Under the pieces are notes generated by a model. That model ran no database searches and was not told where the DNA came from. It saw only the letters and a list, made by a program, of their open reading frames with translations. From positions 1,364,001-1,428,000 of the forward strand of contig NZ_CP053697.2 in NCBI RefSeq assembly GCF_013200955.2: a stretch of DNA of 64,000 nt. Reading direction: 5' to 3'. This DNA is from Pseudomonas campi. GTDB lineage: Bacteria; Pseudomonadota; Gammaproteobacteria; Pseudomonadales; Pseudomonadaceae. Each line of letters starts with the position of its first letter. Position 1 is the stretch's first letter. Position numbers and translations under genes: made by a program. This document shows, piece by piece, positions 58,764 through 64,000 of this stretch.

Positions 58764-59831
58764 TTACAACGTGCCGTCGGCCGCCATCTGCATGAACGAA
58801 GGATCGAAGCGCAGCTTGAGGTTGGACTTGTCGCCGGTGATCACGTCCTTGGCGAAGCCCATGCCGATGGCGTCGGCACTCTTGGCGCCTTCACCGAGCA
58901 GGCCGTGGCTGAAGGAGAACTCGGCCACCTTGGTCATGGTCGCCGGCAGTTTCGGGCTGTTGGCGAAGGCCACGGCATCCTTGGCGCTGTAGAACATCTT
59001 GGTCGCCGCCAGTTGCGCTTCGTAACCGGCCAGGTCGGTGCCGGAGGCTTTGGCCATGTGCTCGCGGGCGGCCTTGCCTGCGTCGCTGTCGGCACTCATG
59101 GTCGCCATGATTTCGTACCAGGCGCCGGTCAGCGCTTTGCCCAGGGCGGGGTTGTCCTTCAGGGTGTCGCTGTTGACCACCATCAGGTCGATGATTTCGC
59201 CAGGGATCTGGCTGGAGTCAAAGACCTTGGTCACGCTCGGTGCGGCTTCGATTTCGGCCAGCAGCGGGTTCCAGGTGGCGACTGCGGTGACGTCATCGGT
59301 GGCGAAGGCGGCGACCAGGTCGGCGTCCGAGGTGTTGACCACCTTGAGGTCTTTCTCGCTCAGGTTGGCCTTTTCCAGGCCGCGCGCCAGCAGGTAGTGG
59401 GAGACGGAGAGTTCGACCAGGTTGACGTCCTGGCCCTTGAGATCGCCCAGGGTCTTCTTCTCGCCCTTGAGCACGATGCCGTCGTTGCCGTTGGAGAAGT
59501 CGCCGATGATCAGCGCGGTGGAGTCGACGCCACCGGCGGCGGGAATGGTCAGGGCATCCATGTTGGTCATGGTGCAGCCGTCGAACTGGCCGGCGGTGTA
59601 CTGGTTGATCGACTCGACGTAGTCGTTGAGCTGCACCACATCGATGTTGATGTCGTACTTCTTCGCCCACTTGTCGACGATGCCTTCGGCCTGGCCGTAT
59701 TCCCACGGCATCCAGCCGGCATAGATGGTCCAGCAGACGCTGAAGTCGGTCTTCGGGGCGGCGAGGGCGGGGAAGCTCAGGGCGGCGGACAGGCCGGTAG
59801 CGATCAGCGAGGACAGCAGAGACTTGCGCAT
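58764..59831 (-). CDS. Guanidine operon substrate-binding protein, copy 2
   Basis: A 355-residue periplasmic binding protein of the urea carboxylase-linked type. After the signal peptide (LLSSLIATGLSAALSFPALA), the mature part reads VCWTIYAGWMPWEYGQ and CTMTNMDALTIPAAGGVDST, the family hallmark. It is the partner of the permease and ATPase and has its own guanidine-I riboswitch. It is a diverged tandem copy of the protein at 60273-61334. ATG 59831 follows GGAGG. Confidence 0.92.
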   Translation of the reverse strand: MRKSLLSSLIATGLSAALSFPALAAPKTDFSVCWTIYAGWMPWEYGQAEGIVDKWAKKYDINIDVVQLNDYVESINQYTAGQFDGCTMTNMDALTIPAAGGVDSTALIIGDFSNGNDGIVLKGEKKTLGDLKGQDVNLVELSVSHYLLARGLEKANLSEKDLKVVNTSDADLVAAFATDDVTAVATWNPLLAEIEAAPSVTKVFDSSQIPGEIIDLMVVNSDTLKDNPALGKALTGAWYEIMATMSADSDAGKAAREHMAKASGTDLAGYEAQLAATKMFYSAKDAVAFANSPKLPATMTKVAEFSFSHGLLGEGAKSADAIGMGFAKDVITGDKSNLKLRFDPSFMQMAADGTL

Positions 59832-59903
59832 GGGTAGACCTCCAGTTCTAGGGAATACGGGCAGGAGCAGCGCGGCACGTGCCTGGCTAGCCAGGTGGCG
59901 CGT

Positions 59904-60003
59904 TCTCCCGGGCTTTTATCCCGCCGTGTAACCCCGAACGAGGTCGCCAACTCTCGGACCAGTCACTTGCCGTTCTGTTAAGAGCGGCGAGCCGGAACCC
60001 TAG
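59904..60003 (-). promoter_or_regulatory. Guanidine-I (ykkC) riboswitch, copy 2
   Basis: Read on the minus strand it begins CTAGGGTTCCG, contains ACTGGTCCGAGAG and ends ACACGGCGGGATAAAAGCCC plus GGGAGA, the invariant order of the ykkC subtype 1 guanidine aptamer. It lies about 70 bp upstream of the copy 2 binding-protein start. A perfect CCTGGCTAGCCAGG palindrome (59882-59895) just beyond the aptamer could be part of the expression platform; no T-run follows, so control may be at translation. Confidence 0.95.
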
Positions 60004-60272
60004 TCAGCCATTGCAAATTGTCGTGCCGCGCCCCTTGCGGGGTGCTTCTGCATGTTTTAGCTAAAGCGAACATCGTGCCAGCTGGCGCAAAGCCCTTGGC
60101 TTGGCGCTTTGCGTGGAGAGCGTGGCAGCGGATGGGATCGCTTGTTGCGCCATCCTGGTGCGCAGTGTTCGTTGTTGGTGCCAGGGTTGTGCGTGAGCGT
60201 GTGTGCAGTCCCATGCCATGGCGCAACCGTAGTTGCGCCATTCGTGGATAAATCCGCTGCCACAACAGCCTG
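60004..60272. promoter_or_regulatory. Gap between the copy 1 gene and riboswitch 2, possible second promoter
   Basis: These 269 bp have no gene. On the minus strand GGCACGACAATTTGC near 60010-60026 looks like a sigma54 promoter but the GG and GC elements are 11 instead of 10 bases apart. A GCGCCCC/GGGGTGC hairpin lies around 60029-60044. The A/T-rich stretch GTTTTAGCTAAAGC is a short palindrome. An independent promoter for the second riboswitch is possible but not proven. Confidence 0.35.
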
Positions 60273-61334
60273 TCAAAGCTTGGCTTCGGCCGCTTGCTGC
60301 ATATAGCTGGGGTCGAAGCGCAGCTTGATCTGCGCCGGGTTGCCCAGTACGCGGTTGCCACTGAAGCTGATTCCGAGCAAATCCAGGCCATTACCCTGGT
60401 TGCCGAGCAGGTGATGGGCGTCGGCGAACTGGGCAACCCGCTCCATCATTAGAGGCATCTTCTCGCTGCTGGCGAAGGCGTGCGCCGAGCGGGGTGAGTA
60501 GAAGGAGCGGATGGTCTTCAGTTGCAGGTCGAAGTCTTCCAGGGTGGTGTCGGCGGCGTTTGCCATCTGCGTGCGGGCGGCCTTGCCTTCGGCGGTCGGC
60601 ATGCCCATCAGGCGCATGCCTTCGTACCAGGCGCCGGTCAGCGCCTTGCCCAGTTCCGGGTGCTCGGTCAGGGTGGCGCTGTTGATCACCAGCAGGTCGA
60701 GGATTTCGCCGGGGATATGGTGCGAGCTGAACACCTGGGTGGTGTCGCCGTCCTGGCGCAGGTCGGAGAGGATCGGGTTCCAGGTCACCACTGCATCCCC
60801 TTTACCGCTACGCCAGACCTGGGCCAGGTCCTTGTCCGAGACGTTCTCGATGATCACATCGCTTTCCTGCAGGTGCGCCCATTCCAGCGCGCGGCCGAGC
60901 AGGTAGTGGGATACCGAGTTTTCCACCAGCAGGATGGTCTTGCCCTTGAGGTCCTTGATGTCGCGATTGCCGCCACGCACCAGGATGCCGTCGGCGCCGG
61001 CGGAGAAGTCACCGACGATCAGAGCGGTGGAGTCGACCCCGGCCGCAGCCGGAATGGTCAATGCGTCCATATTGGTCATGGCGCAGGCGGCGTAGTCGCC
61101 TTTGGTGTATTGCTCGATGGAGGCGACGTAGTCCGGCACCTGCTCGACCTCGATCTGGATGCCGTACTGTTTTGCCCACTTGTCGATGATGCCCTGTTCG
61201 GCCATCTGCCCCCAGAGCATCCAGCCGGCGTAGATCGACCAGCAGACCTTGAACTTGGGGGTTTCCGCGCTGGCGCCGAGTGGTTGCAGGAGGAGCAGGG
61301 CGAGCAGACTGGGGAGCAGGACGCGTAGTGACAT
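60273..61334 (-). CDS. Guanidine operon substrate-binding protein, copy 1
   Basis: A 353-residue periplasmic binding protein paralogous to copy 2, with the same hallmarks (KVCWSIYAGWMLWGQMAE and CAMTNMDALTIPAAAGVDST) after a signal peptide (LPSLLALLLLQPLGASA). It is the promoter-proximal gene of the operon, with its own riboswitch. The stop is about 270 bp before riboswitch 2. It may bind the same ligand with different affinity or a related compound. ATG 61334 was chosen over 61367 because the signal peptide starts there and GAGG lies upstream. Confidence 0.92.
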   Translation of the reverse strand: MSLRVLLPSLLALLLLQPLGASAETPKFKVCWSIYAGWMLWGQMAEQGIIDKWAKQYGIQIEVEQVPDYVASIEQYTKGDYAACAMTNMDALTIPAAAGVDSTALIVGDFSAGADGILVRGGNRDIKDLKGKTILLVENSVSHYLLGRALEWAHLQESDVIIENVSDKDLAQVWRSGKGDAVVTWNPILSDLRQDGDTTQVFSSHHIPGEILDLLVINSATLTEHPELGKALTGAWYEGMRLMGMPTAEGKAARTQMANAADTTLEDFDLQLKTIRSFYSPRSAHAFASSEKMPLMMERVAQFADAHHLLGNQGNGLDLLGISFSGNRVLGNPAQIKLRFDPSYMQQAAEAKL

Positions 61335-61395
61335 GGAAGACCTCAGGCGGATTAACGAAAGGCGCACGGGACGGCGGCAATCATGTGCTGCGCGT

Positions 61396-61495
61396 TCTCC
61401 CGGGCTTTTGTCCCGCCGTGTAACCCCGATCGAGGTCGCCGACTCTCGGACCAGTCACTTGCCGCTCTGTGCAGAGGGGCGAGCCGGAACCCTAG
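61396..61495 (-). promoter_or_regulatory. Guanidine-I (ykkC) riboswitch, copy 1
   Basis: On the minus strand it begins CTAGGGTTCCG, contains ACTGGTCCGAGAG, and ends ACACGGCGGGACAAAAGCCC plus GGGAGA. It differs from copy 2 mainly in the variable P1/P2 stems and one linker base (ACAAAAG instead of ATAAAAG). It lies 61 bp upstream of the copy 1 binding-protein start. Confidence 0.95.
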
Positions 61496-61560
61496 TCAAC
61501 CATTGTGTTGCGGTATTGAGGCGACTCCATGTGCCGCGGCAATCCTGTGCAGCGGCTGCT

Positions 61561-61578
61561 TAGCGAATGGCGTGCCAA
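61561..61578 (-). promoter_or_regulatory. Probable sigma54 promoter of the guanidine operon
   Basis: On the minus strand TTGGCACGCCATTCGCTA matches the -24/-12 consensus TGGCACG-N4-TTGC with one mismatch (TCGC) and correct 10-base spacing between GG and GC. It lies about 65 bp upstream of riboswitch 1, so the riboswitch would be in the leader. Sigma54/NtrC control would tie guanidine use to nitrogen limitation. No NtrC site was identified with confidence. Confidence 0.6.
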
Positions 61579-61821
61579 CCTGTGAAATAGCCTTGCGGAT
61601 GTGAGCGGGGTCTCGTTATGACGCATCGAGTTGTGGCGGTAGGCACCGTAATAGAGCGGTTTGTGGATCATTTCAGTGCGCCAGGGCTGGACATGCGTGG
61701 ATACAACTTATCGAGCCGGAGGTCACTGCACTTCAGTGCTGGGGGCGTGGTCAAACACAGTGGGAGCAATCCCAGGTGCCGACATTCGTCGTCGCCGTCC
61801 CAGCGGTCGAAGGAGGCCGCC

Positions 61822-62328
61822 ATGTCCAGTCGATCAATCCTATGTGCAGTATTGGGCCTGACCTTGAGTGGTTGTGCCGTTTCGGATGATGGACGCTACT
61901 ACGGTGGTTATTCCGGCGGCAGTAGCTATCACGTGCAGCGTTATGAGGTGTATCCGGCGTACCCCACGTACCGGGTTTACCGCTATGAGGATGACCGCCG
62001 TTACAACTGGCACCACGATCGCTATCAGGAGCGCCGCCACCATCACTATGCGCCGGGTTACGACGGGCGCTACGGCTGGCAGGGGCATGATCGTCGCCAT
62101 GACCGCCGCGATGAACACCGTGGCCAGGAGCATGCGCGGCCGGTACCGAATGTCCATGGCTACAGGCCCTCGCGCCACGATGACAACCGCTACCAGCAGC
62201 GCGAGTACGGACGTAATCAGGTGCTCTCGCTTCCGCAGCCCGGCAAGCATTACCAGATCCAGCGTGAGGATCGACCGCGCCATCAGCAGCGTCATGACGA
62301 GAAAGAAAAGCGTCGAGAGCGCAATTAG
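61822..62328 (+). CDS. His/Tyr/Arg-rich lipoprotein
   Basis: A 168-residue lipoprotein: lipobox LTLSGC with Cys18. The mature chain is very unusual in composition, rich in Tyr, Arg and His (for example YQERRHHHYAPGYDGR and HDRRDEHRGQEH), and probably unstructured; metal or anionic surface binding is a guess. The ATG at 61822 has AAGGAGG six bases upstream. It is divergent from the guanidine operon and ends at a bidirectional terminator shared with cyaB. No family recognised. Confidence 0.75.
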   Translation: MSSRSILCAVLGLTLSGCAVSDDGRYYGGYSGGSSYHVQRYEVYPAYPTYRVYRYEDDRRYNWHHDRYQERRHHHYAPGYDGRYGWQGHDRRHDRRDEHRGQEHARPVPNVHGYRPSRHDDNRYQQREYGRNQVLSLPQPGKHYQIQREDRPRHQQRHDEKEKRRERN

Positions 62329-62350
62329 CGTGGTCAATGGATGCGCATGA

Positions 62351-62388
62351 AAAAGCCGGTCTGCCAAATGGCAGGCCGGCTTTCTTTT
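62351..62388. terminator. Bidirectional intrinsic terminator
   Basis: AGCCGGTCTGCC pairs with GGCAGGCCGGCT (12 bp, one G-T wobble) with flanking T-runs on both strands (TTTCTTTT on plus, TTTTT on minus). It ends both the lipoprotein gene and the convergent cyaB gene. Confidence 0.88.
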
Positions 62389-62412
62389 GGCCACCTTGCG
62401 CTGGTTTATTCG

Positions 62413-63789
62413 CTAGAGGATGACCTTGTCGCGCAGCTTTTCGGCGGCATGGTTGAGCGCCTGGATGACTTTTTCCTTGTCGTAGTTCTGGATGCCGTTG
62501 GTATCCAGGTACATGGAGAAGCCGGGTAGTTCGTGTTCGACATAGCTGGACTTGGCGCCCAGGTCGCGGCGGAAGTCCACCACCTCGTAGATTTGCACCG
62601 GGCGGCTGAAGCCCTTGACCGTGATCTGGCCCTTGTCGCGGCACATGATCACGTCCTTGATCAGCGAGTAGGTCTCGTGGGAGATCAGGATCTCGCCGGC
62701 TTCGGCCGAGCTTTCCAGGCGGCTGGCCAGGTTCACTTCGCGACCGATGATGGTGTAGTCCATGCGCGTGTCGGCGCCGAAGTTGCCCACCGTGCAGTAG
62801 CCGGTGTTGAGGCCCATGCGGATTTCCAGCGGCTTGGTGATGCCCTGGGCACGCCACTGCTGGCGCAGCACTTTCATGTGCTTGCGCATGGCGATGGCCA
62901 TGGACACGGCGTTGACGGCGTCCTGCTTGGCGCCCAGGGTCTTGGGGTCGCCGAAGAACACTAGGACGCTGTCGCCGACGAACTTGTCGATGGTGCCGCC
63001 GTACTTCAGGGCGATTTTCGACATTTCGTTGAGGTAGGTGTTGAGCAGGTCGGTGAGCTGCTCGGCTTCCAGCTCTTCGGACAGCTCGGTGAAGCCTTTG
63101 ATGTCGGAGAAGAACACGGTGAGTTTCTTGCGCTGGGTTTCCAGGCGCACGTGCTTCTTGCCGCTGAAGATCATTTCCCAGACCTGCGGCGACAGGTACT
63201 TGGCCAGGTTGCGTGCCAGGCGGGCGGCTTTTTCCTGCTCCTTCTTGATCTCGCTGCGCACCAGGGTCAGGCGCTGGCCCTGGGCATGCACGAAGAAGGC
63301 GGTGATGCAGATATACAGAGTGGTCAGCAGGATGCTGACCATGGCCACCAGGATCGGCGTGGCCGCATTGATTTGCGGGTGCAGCAGGGCTGTGCACAGG
63401 GCCATGCTGCCAGCGGCGATCAGCAGGACCAGGCCCATGTGGCGCAGACCGCCGGAGATCAGTGCACTGAAACTGAGAGTCAGCAGGATCATCAGCCCCG
63501 GCACCACCGAGAAACCCATCAGCACGGCCGCCGTACCCGCATGGACGGCGTCGATGAACAGCAAGCCGAGGTGCGTCTGTTGTGGGTAGTCCTGCTTGAA
63601 GCGGTTGCCCAGGTGATGAGCCAGATGCGGGTAGAGCAGGGCGTAGGGCACCATCCACAGGATGTCGTAGGCGAAGTGCTGGGCGTAGGTGCCGGCGGCG
63701 ATGCTGGCGGCGGAGGCGATGTAGGCCAGCACGCGTGAGTAGTATTCGCGCAGCAACGGGGCGGACTGAACCTGGGCAGGTGACTTCAT
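62413..63789 (-). CDS. cyaB: Class III adenylate cyclase CyaB
   Basis: A 458-residue membrane enzyme that makes cAMP for Vfr-type signalling. A MASE2 membrane domain of about six helices fills residues 20-190. The cyclase domain has metal-binding Asp in TVFFSDIKGFTELSE and DKFVGDSVLVFFGDP, the adenine-specifying Lys in TIDKFVGD, and the catalytic Asn/Arg region in TIIGREVNLASRLE. Length and layout equal P. aeruginosa CyaB. The ATG at 63789 gives MKSPAQVQSAPLL as N-terminus. Confidence 0.95.
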   Translation of the reverse strand: MKSPAQVQSAPLLREYYSRVLAYIASAASIAAGTYAQHFAYDILWMVPYALLYPHLAHHLGNRFKQDYPQQTHLGLLFIDAVHAGTAAVLMGFSVVPGLMILLTLSFSALISGGLRHMGLVLLIAAGSMALCTALLHPQINAATPILVAMVSILLTTLYICITAFFVHAQGQRLTLVRSEIKKEQEKAARLARNLAKYLSPQVWEMIFSGKKHVRLETQRKKLTVFFSDIKGFTELSEELEAEQLTDLLNTYLNEMSKIALKYGGTIDKFVGDSVLVFFGDPKTLGAKQDAVNAVSMAIAMRKHMKVLRQQWRAQGITKPLEIRMGLNTGYCTVGNFGADTRMDYTIIGREVNLASRLESSAEAGEILISHETYSLIKDVIMCRDKGQITVKGFSRPVQIYEVVDFRRDLGAKSSYVEHELPGFSMYLDTNGIQNYDKEKVIQALNHAAEKLRDKVIL

Positions 63790-63950
63790 GAAGTGAAACG
63801 ATCCCCGATATTTTTCTGACGCTTCTAGTCGAGCGTTCAGAGGGTTTGCAAAACCTGAGCCAGTGGTATGGCAGGTGGGGGATCATAACCAAGCGTATGC
63901 TCGACGGCCAAGTACGACCGCCGAATGGTGATTTTCGGTGCTCGCCTGGT

Positions 63951-64000
63951 TCAGCTGGCCGCAGGCCGCATGGCGGCTTTGTAGATGGATTGCCGTGGCT
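63951..64000 (-). CDS. C-terminal end of an unidentified gene
   Basis: A minus-strand frame enters at the right edge and ends with TGA at 63951-63953, encoding PRQSIYKAAMRPAAS. The composition and codon use look coding, but 15 residues are too few to name a family. It lies 160 bp upstream of cyaB; that gap would hold the cyaB promoter, with no clear motif. Confidence 0.35.
   Translation of the reverse strand, partial: PRQSIYKAAMRPAAS

Noticed and set aside
61721-61745. NtrC-type site in TGCACTTCAGTGCT
   Set aside because: The half-sites are 4 bases apart instead of about 7, and the position is more than 150 bp upstream of the sigma54-like promoter; spacing does not fit the consensus.
63924-63983. 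19-codon ATG frame on the plus strand at the right edge
   Set aside because: No ribosome site, and it overlaps the better-supported minus-strand gene tail.

Overview
The window is chromosomal DNA of a Pseudomonas, GC-rich with strong GC bias at third codon positions. Gene order supports this: ldhA-gacS, cysM-rlmD-relA-mazG, purN-purM, a DUF2066 gene, a PerM-type permease and hda, and wrbA-arsC follow each other much as in P. aeruginosa. pcpS next to a dienelactone hydrolase, cyaB, phaG and the FabH-like/ECF sigma cluster also fit. The species cannot be fixed from this stretch, but the abundance of GTAGCCCGGATGCAATCCGGG-type and CCCTCTCCC-type repeats recalls the stutzeri/mendocina/alcaligenes side of the genus.

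Layout. 1-17 kb: a partial gene, a secreted M23 peptidase, divergent metR/metE, the PPTase pcpS, a likely structured small RNA on the plus strand (6.3-6.4 kb), envelope and transport genes, an agmatine deiminase with a polyamine-binding protein, a membrane-protein gene broken by a 268-bp inverted-repeat element (13760-14027), and a double-receiver histidine kinase. 17.7-21.1 kb: a secreted HAD/LNS2 protein, then a KASIII-like synthase, ECF sigma factor and zinc anti-sigma factor in one run. 21.4-43 kb: core housekeeping (ldhA, gacS, cysM, rlmD, relA, mazG, rof, purN, purM, hda, wrbA, arsC, yihY).

42.6-43.8 kb is a small lower-GC patch next to tRNA-Gly(CCC), with an unrecognised gene and a 42-codon gene remnant. 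43.9-49.5 kb: phaG, rsuA, a CACHE diguanylate cyclase and two membrane genes.

49.8-61.6 kb is the most coherent accessory system: a guanidine uptake and breakdown operon on the minus strand. It reads sigma54-like promoter, guanidine-I (ykkC) riboswitch, binding protein, second guanidine-I riboswitch, second binding protein, permease, ATPase, two DUF1989 proteins (carboxyguanidine deiminase type), a urea/guanidine carboxylase and allophanate hydrolase. Guanidine would be imported, carboxylated, deiminated to allophanate and cleaved to ammonia and CO2. A dispersed repeat sits in frame inside the carboxylase gene. The window ends with a His/Tyr/Arg-rich lipoprotein, cyaB and the tail of another gene.

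The second theme is dispersed repeats. At least five families are seen. The most striking is a hairpin-forming element whose two long copies (21136-21447 and 33341-33482) both end exactly on the stop codon of the neighbouring gene.
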